Below are positions 7,923 through 16,922 of a stretch of 64,000 bases of DNA, piece after piece (positions within the stretch are counted from its first letter, which is position 1; each line of letters begins with the position of its first letter). The notes under the pieces are model-generated. The model saw only the letters and a list, made by a program, of their open reading frames with translations, had not been told where the DNA came from and searched no databases. The position numbers and the translations under genes were made by a program. The DNA is from Aurantimonas sp. 22II-16-19i. Its GTDB lineage: Bacteria > Pseudomonadota > Alphaproteobacteria > Rhizobiales > Rhizobiaceae. The stretch is from the NCBI RefSeq assembly GCF_002088275.1, contig NZ_AQQS01000010.1, positions 1-64,000 on the forward strand, written 5' to 3'.

Positions 7923-10900
7923 TCACTGCAGCGGCCCGATCACCGTCACCCGGCCAGCGCCCGTTCGCCCACGCCGGCTGGGATCGTACATGTTCTCGAT
8001 CACCGCCGCCGGATGCTCGAACTCGCCCGGCGCGACCGCCCGCACGATATAGGCGAAGCGACGCGTCGCCGTGTCGTCGGCGCCCTGGTCGATCGCGGCG
8101 AGGAACCGGTCGGTGCGGAACTCGGTATGCGCCGCATCGCCGCTGAGCTGCAGCCACTCGAGGGACGCCACGTCGCCGGCGCGCAGGATCGCCGGATTGT
8201 CGATGGCAAAGCCGGCCGGCAGCGGATCATCCAGCATCAGCCGTGCGGGGCCGCGATCGACGAGGGTGACCTCGTCGACGACCACCAGCCTGTCACCCTG
8301 GCCGATCCTCGCGGGATCGGCGGGTTGTCCCTCGAGGGTGTAGTAGCTGCGGGCAACGGCATAACCCTCGGCCGACGCGGGCGGCGCGACTTGCGGCACG
8401 CCGCGGATCGTCACGGAGGCCGCCACCGGCTGGGCGGCACGGTTGGCGATGTCGAGACCGCCGGCGAGCCCCGCCTCGTCGATCGAGGCCGAATAGGGTC
8501 CGCTGACGTCCTTGCCGTCCACCGTCAGCATCGGCGGGTTGCGGTCCAGGAGGGCGTGGGCGGCGAGCAGCGACCAGGTGTCCTCCTGGGTCGAGGTGTG
8601 GCGCTGGCTGCGGCGCTGGGTGTTCACCTTGGTGATCAGATCCTCGAAGGACAGCCCGTCGACGGCGGTCTCGAGGCCGAGCGTCAGCACCGCGGCATCG
8701 TCGCGAAGCGCCGTGCCGTAGTCGGAGCGCGCGACGTTGGACCGCGGTTCCAGCGTGTCGGCGATGGAGGTGCGGAACACCTGTTCGGCCCGGGTCCGGT
8801 CGCCGTAGAGCGCCAGGGCCGCCGCCATCTGCGCCTTGGACAGGGGGGTCGGGAAGTTCGCCAGCTCGTTGTCGGCATAATAGCGCAGGTCGCCGATCGA
8901 GGCCCGGCCGTTGCGGGCGAGGACGTAGTAGGCGTAAGCGACCGGCCCCCAGTCCGGCTTCTCCGGCAGATAGGCGAGGCTGTTGCGCAAATTGTCGACG
9001 GCGAGCGTAAAGCCCTGCTCGGGCACGTCGTAACCGGCCTCCCGGGCCCGGGTCAGGAAATCGGTGACGAAGGAGTCCAGCCAGAGGTCGCCATAGCCGG
9101 GTCCCCACAGGCCGAAGGAGCCGTTCGAGGCCTGGTTGGCGAGGACGCTGGCAATCGCGTCGCTCACCCGCTTCCTGACGTCCTCGCCGCGCCCGAGGCC
9201 GGCCGAGAGAACGGTCTGGTCGAGATAGACCAGCGGCATCGCCCGGCTCGTCAGCTGCTCGGTGCAGCCATAGGGATAGCGGTCGAGGGAGCGGACGACG
9301 CCCGCGACGTCGAACTCGGCCGCACCGTTGATCGAGACCGTCGCCGAGGCCGTTCCCGGAACGTAGCCGGCAAAAAGCTGCGGATCGAGGCCGAGTGTGC
9401 CGCCATTCGCGGCGATCGTGATCTGCGTCTTGTCGACCTCCTTCGGCGCGTTGGAACGCACCGGCAGGACGATCGTCTTGCGCAGCGTCTCTCCCGACGG
9501 CGTCACGAGTGCAACTTCGATGCTGGCGTCGCCGACACCCTCTCCGGTGACAGGCACGAGCACCCGCTCGCGGCCCTGCTCGGCGAGCGTCAGCGTCGTC
9601 TCCGCGTTGGCGCCGAGCGAGACGATGCCGCCGCCGCCGCGCAGCGACAGCCTCGCCTGACCGGCCGGGCCTTCGACATGGGTGACGTCGATGGCGAGGC
9701 GCGACTTGTCGCCAGGCGCGAGGAAGGCCGGGCGCGAGACGGCGATGACGATCGGATCGCGGACGATCATGTCCCGGCTGCCCTCGCCGACGGCCGACTT
9801 CGACCAGGCGATAGCCATCAGCTTGAGCGTGCCGTTGAAGTCCGGAATGTCGAGGGCGATGGTGGCGCGGCCATTTCCGTCCACCGCGACGGGGCCGGAA
9901 TAGAGCGACACCAGCTCGTCCATCGGCGGCGGACTGTCGTAGCTCGCCCCGGCGTCGCCGCCAGAGCGCACGGTACCCGGCGCGCCGGCCATGCGGTCGA
10001 TGAGTTTGGAATAGAGATCGCGGATCTCGACGCCGAGCCGCCGCTGGCCGAAATAGTGGCCCTTCGGCGAGGGCGGCTGGAACGACGTGACGTTGAGGAT
10101 GCCGACATCGACGGCCGCCAGCGTCACATAGGCCGTCTCGCCGGCGGCGATCCCGCCGATCTCGATGCCGATCTCCTGCGTCTGGCGCGGCTCGATCGTC
10201 TCCGGCGCGTCGAGCGCGACGGCGAGCGCCCGGTCGCCGGGCTCCACCGTCACATGGGCGATGCCGATCGCCCGGCCGGGCATGCGCTTTTCATCGAGAT
10301 TCATCGGCCGGTAGACGACCGCCGCGACATAGGCACCCGCTCCCCAGTCCCGGGTGACGGGCAGGCTGACCTCGCCCCCCTCAGCCGGGATCTCGGCGGT
10401 CGTCCGGGCGATGATCCGCTCGTCCATGACGAAGACCTCGGCCTTGCCGGCAAAGCGCGGCTCGATCCGCACCTTCGCGGTTTCGCCGGCCCGGTAGGAC
10501 GGCTTGTCGAGGGAGACGCTCGCGACGTCCGGCGTGTCGAGGGAGGTCGCCGACACGTACCAGCCGGCCTCGAAGGAGAGGCTGGCCGGGATCGCCCCGC
10601 CGGCGGGATCGACCACCGCCAGCTCGTATTCCCCCCATTCCACCGGCATCTCGAAGGAAGCCGGCGTGTCGGCGGCAACGGCAAGCGTTCCGCTGGCGAC
10701 GCGGGTGGAGGTCTTCACCGGCTCGTAATTCCACGAGCCGGAAGTCGAATACCACTGGAAATCGACGCTGACCTTCTTCAGCTCCCACTGCAGCCCCTCG
10801 GCCGCCATGCGATCGCCGGACGCATCAAGGGCGATGACGTCGAATGCCGCCTGCGAGCCTTCCGGGACCGCTCCGTCGAAGCGCGGCTTGAGGCCGATCC

Positions 10901-13400
10901 GCGGGTCGGACGCCGCCACCGGCAGCGCCCTCACCCGCTCCACCGGCTTGCCGCTGGCGTCGATGACGCGCAGCTGCAGCGCGGCGGACAGCGGCCGGGT
11001 GGTGGCGGGCGGCTCGAAGGCCGCCATGGTGAGTTCGGCCTTGCCGCCCGCGTCGGTGCGCCCGGCGTCGAAGGACTGGCGCGTCGCCGTCACCTCGTCG
11101 CTGGCAAGACCAAACGTGTAGCCGGGATAGGCGGCGATCGCGGCGGACGCCGTCAGCACCGCCTCGCCATTGACCTCCAGATCGCCGGCCGGCGCACCGA
11201 AGAGGTAGCGGGCATCGACGGTCACGGTCGGCGGCGACGCCGGATCGAGGCTCGCGGCGTCGGTGGCGATCGCAAAATCGATCTTCTCGGGCTCGAAATC
11301 CTCGACGAGGAAGCTCGTCTCGCCGAGCGCCGGCTGCTCGGGGTCGGTGTGGAGCGCGACCTTCCAGAGGCCGCGCATCGCGCCGTCAGGCAGCGCGAGA
11401 GGAAAGGCGTAGCCGCCCTCGGCAAAGTCCGACACGCTCTGGCGGGAGAATTCCACCCCGTCGGGCCGCCTGACGATCTCGGTCAGCGACAGGCCGGGCA
11501 TGGCGCTGCCCGTCGCATCGCGGGCGAGCGCATTGAGGCGGACCGTGTCGCCGGCCCGGTAGATGCCCCGGTCGGCCGTGAGGAAGACGTCGATCGGCCC
11601 GGCAGGCGCGCGGCCGCTGACGCCGCGATCGGTCAGGTCGAAGGGCGAATCCCCGACGTTCAGGAAGACGAAGTCGCCGTCCTTCTTCGCCATCAGCAGC
11701 GACGGCCGGTCGCCGCCGGTGCCGCGCATCAGGCCGGCGGGAAGTCGCAGGTGGCCGGCCTCGTCGCTGGTCGCGGTGGCGAGGACCTGGTTGTTGGCGG
11801 CGACGAGTTCGACGGCGACGCCGGCCAGCGGCGCGGCGCTGCCGAGCGAGCGGGTGACGACGTGGAAGCCGTCGGAGGCCGAGAAGGTCGACAGCCCGAT
11901 GTCGGAGACGACGAACCACTGGGTCGCCAGCTGGTCCTGATATTGCGGGCCGTTCTTCGCCTTGGCGGAGAGAGCGTAGACGCCGGGCTTCAGCTCCGGC
12001 ACCATCTCCGCGACCGGGATCGCGGTGGTGACCTCGGCATTCGTCTCGCGCTGCACCGACACCGTCCCGGTCCACACGTCGGCGCCGCTCTGTCCGGAAA
12101 TGTCGTCGATCTGATAGCGGGACAGCGATTTCAGGAACTGGTCGCCGGCCAGCATGCCGGCCAGGCCGCGCTCACCGATCCGCTGCACCTTCGCCTCGAT
12201 GGTGTCGGCGTTGATCGTCACCACCGGGATCGTCGCGTCGCCGCCCGACGGCAGCACATAGGCGTTGACGGCGAAACGGACCGCAGGATCGCGGTCTCGG
12301 ACATAGATCGACAGCTCGGCCTGCTTCGCCAGCTTCTCGCCGTCGATGGCGGTGATGCCCGGACGCGCGACGATGCGGTAGCGCTCGCCATGCTTCACGC
12401 CGTCGATGCAGATCTGCGATCCCTCCGCCGTCACCGGCAAGGTATCGCCGCCCTCGATGCTGACGTAGTCGCCGGGGTTTTCGGAGGTGGTGAGGGCCCG
12501 TGACAGCCGGTCGGAGAAGGTCAGACAGATGCGCGGGTTGGCGGCGTTGTTGTCGACGGTGTGCTCGGTGATGCGGAAGCCATGGGCGGCCACCACCGTG
12601 TCGAGCCTTGCGGCGACCTGCGGCTCGTTCGCGGCGGCGAGGCTGCTGCGAAGGGCCCGGATCGCGAGCTTCCAGTTCTCGTCGGCCTCGAAGATCGCGC
12701 CGATCGTGGCCAGTGCCTGCGCCTTCTCCGCGTCGTCGGCAGCGGTGAGATAGGCGTTGACGGCGGCGTTCGTGCGCAGCTGGAGATTGGCCCGCTGCTC
12801 GTCGTATTCGACCGGCTGGAAGGCGAGCGCGGCATCGGCCAGCGCCTGCCACGCCGCGTGATCGAGCGGCTCGCGCTTCAGGACCTCCTGCCAAAGGCGG
12901 ATCGCCTCCGGAAAGGTCAGGGCAGCCGCCGCCTGGCGAGCCAGCCCGCCGGCCGGAATCGCCGCGAATTCCGGGTCACGGGCAGTATCGGCAAGCGCCA
13001 GGCGCAGGCCGTTGGCCGCATCGAGGCTGGAGGACGGGATGAAGTCGAGCTCCCTGGCGCGCGTCGCGAGGCCGGCCTCGTCGACCCGGGGCGCGGCGAC
13101 GATCTCGCCGGAGACGGCGCCCGCGACGCGGCGCAACTCGCCGACGCCGTCCTTCAGGAAGCACCAGCGGGTGCGCTCGTTGAGCGTGAAGGCCCGGCAG
13201 CGGTCGTCGGCCTTGCAGGCGGCGGTGCAAGCGTCGAGGTCGACGTTCTTCAGAATATCGTAGTCGCGGCCGAAATAGTCGGCGTCCCGGGTGACGACGA
13301 CGCTACGTTCGCCGCCCGCCTGGGCGAAGGCCGCCGATGGCATCGCCACCAGTGTAACGACGACGGCCAGAGCCCTCAGAACAAACCTGTCGAACCTCAT
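7923..13400 (-). CDS. yfhM: Bacterial alpha-2-macroglobulin, YfhM type, with PAN domain
   Basis: The largest gene in the window, 1825 residues. A Sec signal peptide (cleavage after AAFA near residue 26) leads to the periplasm. Next is a PAN/apple-like module (about 30-105) with several cysteines (LDACTAACKADDRC). Macroglobulin repeats follow, with an alpha-2-macroglobulin domain near FQPPSPKGHYFGQRRLGVEIRDLY. The thioester motif CTEQ is intact (Cys1379 to Gln1382), followed by a helical thioester domain. Such proteins trap proteases by covalent capture and work with PbpC. There is no lipobox, unlike the lipoprotein form in Escherichia coli, so this one may be soluble. It is the upstream partner of pbpC. 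Confidence 0.93.
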   Translation of the reverse strand: MRFDRFVLRALAVVVTLVAMPSAAFAQAGGERSVVVTRDADYFGRDYDILKNVDLDACTAACKADDRCRAFTLNERTRWCFLKDGVGELRRVAGAVSGEIVAAPRVDEAGLATRARELDFIPSSSLDAANGLRLALADTARDPEFAAIPAGGLARQAAAALTFPEAIRLWQEVLKREPLDHAAWQALADAALAFQPVEYDEQRANLQLRTNAAVNAYLTAADDAEKAQALATIGAIFEADENWKLAIRALRSSLAAANEPQVAARLDTVVAAHGFRITEHTVDNNAANPRICLTFSDRLSRALTTSENPGDYVSIEGGDTLPVTAEGSQICIDGVKHGERYRIVARPGITAIDGEKLAKQAELSIYVRDRDPAVRFAVNAYVLPSGGDATIPVVTINADTIEAKVQRIGERGLAGMLAGDQFLKSLSRYQIDDISGQSGADVWTGTVSVQRETNAEVTTAIPVAEMVPELKPGVYALSAKAKNGPQYQDQLATQWFVVSDIGLSTFSASDGFHVVTRSLGSAAPLAGVAVELVAANNQVLATATSDEAGHLRLPAGLMRGTGGDRPSLLMAKKDGDFVFLNVGDSPFDLTDRGVSGRAPAGPIDVFLTADRGIYRAGDTVRLNALARDATGSAMPGLSLTEIVRRPDGVEFSRQSVSDFAEGGYAFPLALPDGAMRGLWKVALHTDPEQPALGETSFLVEDFEPEKIDFAIATDAASLDPASPPTVTVDARYLFGAPAGDLEVNGEAVLTASAAIAAYPGYTFGLASDEVTATRQSFDAGRTDAGGKAELTMAAFEPPATTRPLSAALQLRVIDASGKPVERVRALPVAASDPRIGLKPRFDGAVPEGSQAAFDVIALDASGDRMAAEGLQWELKKVSVDFQWYSTSGSWNYEPVKTSTRVASGTLAVAADTPASFEMPVEWGEYELAVVDPAGGAIPASLSFEAGWYVSATSLDTPDVASVSLDKPSYRAGETAKVRIEPRFAGKAEVFVMDERIIARTTAEIPAEGGEVSLPVTRDWGAGAYVAAVVYRPMNLDEKRMPGRAIGIAHVTVEPGDRALAVALDAPETIEPRQTQEIGIEIGGIAAGETAYVTLAAVDVGILNVTSFQPPSPKGHYFGQRRLGVEIRDLYSKLIDRMAGAPGTVRSGGDAGASYDSPPPMDELVSLYSGPVAVDGNGRATIALDIPDFNGTLKLMAIAWSKSAVGEGSRDMIVRDPIVIAVSRPAFLAPGDKSRLAIDVTHVEGPAGQARLSLRGGGGIVSLGANAETTLTLAEQGRERVLVPVTGEGVGDASIEVALVTPSGETLRKTIVLPVRSNAPKEVDKTQITIAANGGTLGLDPQLFAGYVPGTASATVSINGAAEFDVAGVVRSLDRYPYGCTEQLTSRAMPLVYLDQTVLSAGLGRGEDVRKRVSDAIASVLANQASNGSFGLWGPGYGDLWLDSFVTDFLTRAREAGYDVPEQGFTLAVDNLRNSLAYLPEKPDWGPVAYAYYVLARNGRASIGDLRYYADNELANFPTPLSKAQMAAALALYGDRTRAEQVFRTSIADTLEPRSNVARSDYGTALRDDAAVLTLGLETAVDGLSFEDLITKVNTQRRSQRHTSTQEDTWSLLAAHALLDRNPPMLTVDGKDVSGPYSASIDEAGLAGGLDIANRAAQPVAASVTIRGVPQVAPPASAEGYAVARSYYTLEGQPADPARIGQGDRLVVVDEVTLVDRGPARLMLDDPLPAGFAIDNPAILRAGDVASLEWLQLSGDAAHTEFRTDRFLAAIDQGADDTATRRFAYIVRAVAPGEFEHPAAVIENMYDPSRRGRTGAGRVTVIGPLQ

Positions 13401-13610
13401 GTCGGATCGACTCCCGTACCAGCCTTGCCCCGCCGCATCCTTACGACGAAGTCCTGTGGCCGGCTAGCCAGCGCGATCAAAAACATTCGGTGATCGCCCA
13501 TCGCGACGCACGGGCCGAGCCCCGCGCAAAAATCTCCGCCGAACGATCCCGCAAAAACCGGTCTCGGCCTTTCACTCTAGGGGCATCGGCCAACCAGAGG
13601 AGAGACCGAA

Positions 13611-13829
13611 ATGATCCGCAACACCATCATCGCCATCGCCACCGTCGCCGCCGCCGCCGCCGCCCTGTCGGCTCCCGCCAATGCCGGCGGCTACCACAAG
13701 AAGCACAACGGCTACGACACCGTCCGCTACGAAAAGGTCTGCCACGTCGAGAAGCGCAAGGTCTTCGCCGGCTACGACTATCACGGCAACAAGCTCTGGG
13801 TCTGGAAGCGCGTCCGCACCTGCTACTGA
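13611..13829 (+). CDS. Small secreted basic protein, function unknown
   Basis: A 72-residue protein with an alanine-rich Sec signal peptide (cleavage after APANA near residue 25). The mature peptide has about 47 residues and is rich in Tyr, Lys and His. It holds two cysteines, VCHVEK and the near C-terminal RTCY, which could form one disulfide. GAGGAGAG precedes the ATG at good spacing. It is divergent from the yfhM gene, and its own intrinsic terminator lies 80 bases downstream, so it is probably a single-gene transcript. I do not recognise the family; similar short tyrosine/lysine-rich secreted proteins are common in Rhizobiales. Confidence 0.68.
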   Translation: MIRNTIIAIATVAAAAAALSAPANAGGYHKKHNGYDTVRYEKVCHVEKRKVFAGYDYHGNKLWVWKRVRTCY

Positions 13830-13910
13830 GCCCTGTCACGGCGCAACCTGGAGAGACCCCCTCCCGCTGTCCGCCTCCTCCCTCCCGCCGCCAGAGCGGA
13901 CAGCCCATGG

Positions 13911-13942
13911 AAAACCGCCCCGTCCTCCCCGGGGCGGTTTTT
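13911..13942 (+). terminator. Intrinsic terminator after the small secreted protein
   Basis: An 11-bp stem aaaaccgcccc/ggggcggtttt with a 9-base loop, followed by a T run. It lies 81 bases after the stop at 13829 and is a textbook rho-independent terminator. Confidence 0.85.
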
Positions 13943-14020
13943 CGTCGAGGGGGGCGGCCGGAACCGTCACCACCGACTGCCCCCAGCGACGAAAAACCGT
14001 ATGCCGCAGCGTCACAAGTT

Positions 14021-14046
14021 GGAACGCACGGCACCCGTTCGGGGTT
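14021..14046 (+). promoter_or_regulatory. Possible EcfG-type promoter for the DUF992 gene
   Basis: GGAAC, a 17-base spacer, then GGTT, ending 44 bases before the DUF992 start. The general stress sigma factor EcfG of Rhizobiales recognises GGAAC-N16/17-cGTT; here the first base of the -10 element differs (G for C). Short degenerate motifs occur by chance, so this is a candidate only. Confidence 0.33.
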
Positions 14047-14090
14047 TGCCTCACCCGAAGCGGACAATCGCTGAACTGAGGTGAATACCC

Positions 14091-14648
14091 ATGAAGACCC
14101 TTTCCACCACGCTGGCGCTCGCCGCTGCGACGGCCCTCTCGCTCCCCCTCCTCACCGCACCGGCTTCTGCCGAAGTGACGGTCGGAACGCTCGGCTGCCA
14201 CAGCGACGGCTCGACCGGCTTCATCATCGGCTCTTCGGAAGATCTCGTCTGCGAATTCACGCCCGCCGACGGCGGACAGCGCGAAGTCTACGCCGGCACG
14301 CTCGACACCTTCGGGCTGGACGTCGGCGTGACCGGCCGCACCGTGATGACCTGGGGCGTCGTCATGTCGGACGGCAACGCCTATCAGCAGAGCGCGCTGG
14401 CCGGCACCTATGTCGGCGCGAGCGCCGATGCCTCGGCCCTCGTCGGCGGCGGCGCCAACCTCCTCGTCGGCGGTGCCAATGACAGCTTCACGCTGCAGCC
14501 GCTGAGCGTCCAGGCCCAGGAAGGCATCAACGCCGCCATCGGTGTCTCGAAGCTGACGCTGCAGCCGGCCGTGGCGGTTCCGGCCACTCAGGCGCCGGTG
14601 GCTGTGCCGGCGCAGCCCAATGCCGACGGAACGGTTCGCCCGGAGTAA
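14091..14648 (+). CDS. DUF992 secreted protein
   Basis: A 185-residue exported protein. The signal peptide is cleaved after TAPASA near residue 27. The mature part starts EVTVGTLGCHSD and contains FIIGSSEDLVCEF and YAGTLDTFGLDVGVTG, the conserved core of the DUF992 family, which is nearly confined to Rhizobiales and has no known function. The two cysteines in the core (Cys36 and the one in VCEF) probably form a disulfide. The C-terminal 30 residues are a Pro/Ala/Val-rich tail not needed for the fold. It is followed by a hairpin terminator and is probably monocistronic. Confidence 0.88.
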   Translation: MKTLSTTLALAAATALSLPLLTAPASAEVTVGTLGCHSDGSTGFIIGSSEDLVCEFTPADGGQREVYAGTLDTFGLDVGVTGRTVMTWGVVMSDGNAYQQSALAGTYVGASADASALVGGGANLLVGGANDSFTLQPLSVQAQEGINAAIGVSKLTLQPAVAVPATQAPVAVPAQPNADGTVRPE

Positions 14649-14685
14649 GGCCGAGCCGGGAGAGCTGCGACAAGGAACACCAGGA

Positions 14686-14714
14686 AATGGCGGCGCCGGC
14701 GGGGCGCCGCCATT
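14686..14714 (+). terminator. Terminator-like hairpin after the DUF992 gene
   Basis: A perfect 12-bp stem aatggcggcgcc/ggcgccgccatt with a 5-base loop lies 38 bases after the DUF992 stop. Only a weak T-rich tail (ctgttg) follows, so termination may be partial. Confidence 0.6.
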
Positions 14715-14838
14715 CTGTTGCAGGCCTGCCGCAAGCCTCGAAGCAGATGGCGAAACGCAGTCGGCGCCTCGAGTTTTTGGGCTTTCACCGGAAATCCGCT
14801 ATCGATTCTGCGACATCCCGAATCGATAAAGGCAGATC

Positions 14839-15456
14839 ATGACCATCCGCGTGCACAAGGGCGACCTTCCCGACCTCTCCCGCTACAGTGGCCCCGTCGC
14901 CATCGACACCGAGACGCTCGGCCTCGACACGCGGCGCGATCGGCTCTGCGTGGTCCAGCTGTCGCCGGGCGACGGCACGGCGGACATCGTCCAGATCGCC
15001 AAGGGCCAGAACGAAGCCCCGAACATCGCAGCGCTCCTCAAGGACGCCTCGAAGACCAAGATCTTCCACTACGCCCGCTTCGACGTCGCCGCGCTCTACC
15101 ACGCCTTCGGCGCGATGACGCAGACCATCTTCTGCACCAAGATCGCCTCCCGCCTGACCCGCACCTACACCGACCGGCACGGCCTCAAGGACCTCGCCCG
15201 CGAGCTCATCGGCGTCGACCTGTCGAAGCAGCAGCAGTCCTCCGACTGGGCGGCCGAGACCCTGTCGCCGGCCCAGGTCGAATATGCCGCCTCCGACGTC
15301 CTCTATCTCCACGACATCATGGGCGTCCTCTACAAGCGCCTCGAGCGGGAAGAGCGGATGGACCTCGCCAAGGCCTGCTTCACCTTCCTGCCGACCCGGG
15401 TGAAGCTCGATCTCGCCGGCTGGGGCGAACAGGACATCTTCTCCCACTCGGCCTGA
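14839..15456 (+). CDS. rnd: Ribonuclease D, short form
   Basis: A 3'-5' exoribonuclease of the DEDDy class, 205 residues, acting on tRNA precursors and other structured RNAs. Catalytic residues visible: Asp23 and Glu25 in AIDTETLGLD, Asp82 in YARFDVAAL, and Tyr149 and Asp153 in EYAASDVLYL. It has only the exonuclease domain. The HRDC domains of the roughly 375-residue Escherichia coli enzyme are absent, as is usual for the short alphaproteobacterial version. The start ATG has aaaggcag upstream. It stands alone between the DUF992 terminator and a 337-bp gene-less stretch. Confidence 0.9.
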   Translation: MTIRVHKGDLPDLSRYSGPVAIDTETLGLDTRRDRLCVVQLSPGDGTADIVQIAKGQNEAPNIAALLKDASKTKIFHYARFDVAALYHAFGAMTQTIFCTKIASRLTRTYTDRHGLKDLARELIGVDLSKQQQSSDWAAETLSPAQVEYAASDVLYLHDIMGVLYKRLEREERMDLAKACFTFLPTRVKLDLAGWGEQDIFSHSA

Positions 15457-15793
15457 GCAGCCGGCAGGATGCGGCGAGCGGGCGGCGGCCATCGCGAGGC
15501 CGCAGCGCCCGGGCGCCTTTCGAGGCGGACATCGTGTGGCGGCGGCCTTCTGCAGACGCGCCCCTGCCGACAAACGGCTCGGGGCGATCGAGGGACCGTT
15601 CCAGACACGCCATCAGAGGGCGTCCGACGGCCCCTCGATCACGGGAAACCGGATGGCAGCTTTCGCGAAAATCGGCTGCTCCGAAAGAATGTATGGGTTG
15701 CGTCACGCCATGTCGCAAACCAGATGTCGTCCGGCGAGCGAAACATCCACATGCATCGCCGAACGCAACCGCAATCCGAAGAAGATCGCCGCC
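15457..15793. other. Gene-less stretch between rnd and a 35-codon gene
   Basis: 337 bases with no convincing coding sequence. The AT content rises towards the right half (15660-15790), consistent with a promoter for the small gene at 15794. No tRNA, clear terminator or long repeat was found. Overlapping open frames here lack ribosome sites and recognisable domains. Confidence 0.5.
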
Positions 15794-15901
15794 ATGATCC
15801 GCTCCTGTTTCCGCAATGAAGCCGCCCAGACCGTCGCCGTCACCGGCCTCCTGTCCGCTGCCCTCCTCCTGACCGTGGGCTTTCTTCAGCTCGTCGCATA
15901 A
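15794..15901 (+). CDS. Small single-pass membrane peptide, function unknown
   Basis: A 35-residue frame. About 11 polar residues (MIRSCFRNEAA) are followed by one hydrophobic helix (TVAVTGLLSAALLLTVGFLQ) ending three residues later. GAAGAAG lies a few bases upstream of the ATG. A strong intrinsic terminator begins 52 bases after the stop, which supports a real short transcript. No family is recognised. The alternative is that the transcript is a non-coding RNA and the frame is incidental. Confidence 0.45.
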   Translation: MIRSCFRNEAAQTVAVTGLLSAALLLTVGFLQLVA

Positions 15902-15952
15902 GCGGCGTCGCGGCGGGCGCCTCGCCGCCCCGCCATCATCGCGCATCATCAT

Positions 15953-15991
15953 CGAAGGCCGGACGCACCCTGCGTGTCCGGCCTTCGTTTT
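15953..15991 (+). terminator. Strong intrinsic terminator
   Basis: A 12-bp perfect stem cgaaggccggac/gtccggccttcg with an 11-base loop and a TTTT tail. It ends the transcript of the small membrane peptide or an unseen RNA, and lies 100 bases before the 3' end of the convergent phosphoesterase gene. Confidence 0.82.
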
Positions 15992-16091
15992 GCGTCGGGA
16001 CCTCGGTGATCGAACCACGGATCTTCCGGCGGCTCCGATGCCGACCGGCGACGACGGCACCGGGCCGTCGTTCCATCCGTCCCTCCACCCG

Positions 16092-16922
16092 TCAGACCAC
16101 GATGCGGCGCAGGGCGTCGTCCGGAGCGCGGCGCCCCTGCCACTGCTTCGGATAGCCGAACGACACCTCCTCGAAGGCGACGCCGTCGATCACCCGTGTC
16201 CGCGGCATGTGGAGGTGGCCGGAGATCACCGATGCCGCCCCGAACCGCAGGTGCCAGTCCTCGCTCGTCTTCGTGCCGCACCACAGCGAGAATCGCGGGA
16301 TGCGCGGCGGCTTCGCCAGTTCCTCGCGCAGCGGCCAGTGATTGACGAGAATGCGCGGGACGTCCTCTTTGCCGAGCGCCGTCAGCCGCGCCTCCGTGAC
16401 TTCGCATCGCGCCCGGCACCAGGCCGCCCGGCTCGCATGGGGATGGGGAGACAGGAACTGCTCGTCGGCGCAGCGCACCCGATCCTCCCGGGCCCAGGCG
16501 AGCGCATCCGCCTCCGCAACCTCGGGCGGGCGGAACGAGTAGTCGTAGAGGAGGAACATCGGCACCAGTCGCGCCGCCCGGCCCTCCACCTCGATCAGCG
16601 GATAGTCGTCCTCCGGCGTCAGCACGCCGTATTCTCGGCAGAGCTCGACGAAGGCGCGGTAGCGCTCCTCCCCGCGCAGAGCCGGGGCGCCGGGTTCGGC
16701 GTCGCGGCCGGCCACCGCCCAGAGTTCGTGATTGCCCGGGACCCAGACGAGCCTGCGAAACTTCGGCAGCAGCGCATCGAAGGCGATGCGCATGTGCCGG
16801 ATCGTCTCGCCGACATCCCCGGCAAGGATCAGCCAGTCGTCCGGCCGCGGCCGGATCTCGGCCAAGGCCTCGCGATTGGCGGCAAAGCCCAGATGGAGAT
16901 CGGCGACGGCGTAAAGTCTCAC
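16092..16922 (-). CDS. Metallophosphoesterase
   Basis: A calcineurin-like phosphoesterase of 276 residues. The metal-binding motifs are visible in order: ADLHLG (DxH), LAGDVGE (GDxx), VPGNHELW (GNHE), VNHWPL, and SGHLHMPRT (GHxH). The start is a GTG at 16922 overlapping the stop of the phosphopantetheinyl transferase by 4 bases (GTGA), implying translational coupling; longer frames upstream have no family match. The substrate is unknown. Coupling to a phosphopantetheinyl transferase suggests a link to carrier-protein or CoA metabolism, but that is only inference from position. Confidence 0.85.
   Translation of the reverse strand: MRLYAVADLHLGFAANREALAEIRPRPDDWLILAGDVGETIRHMRIAFDALLPKFRRLVWVPGNHELWAVAGRDAEPGAPALRGEERYRAFVELCREYGVLTPEDDYPLIEVEGRAARLVPMFLLYDYSFRPPEVAEADALAWAREDRVRCADEQFLSPHPHASRAAWCRARCEVTEARLTALGKEDVPRILVNHWPLREELAKPPRIPRFSLWCGTKTSEDWHLRFGAASVISGHLHMPRTRVIDGVAFEEVSFGYPKQWQGRRAPDDALRRIVV

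Noticed and set aside
5637-12503. A 2288-codon open frame on the plus strand
   Set aside because: It lies antisense to pbpC and the alpha-2-macroglobulin gene, both fully supported by motifs. It is rich in Arg, Asp and His with no domain, a common effect of high GC in the opposite frame.
15457-15901. A 121-codon frame ending with the small membrane peptide
   Set aside because: The upstream 86 codons have no ribosome site and no protein-like pattern; only the last 35 codons are kept as a candidate.
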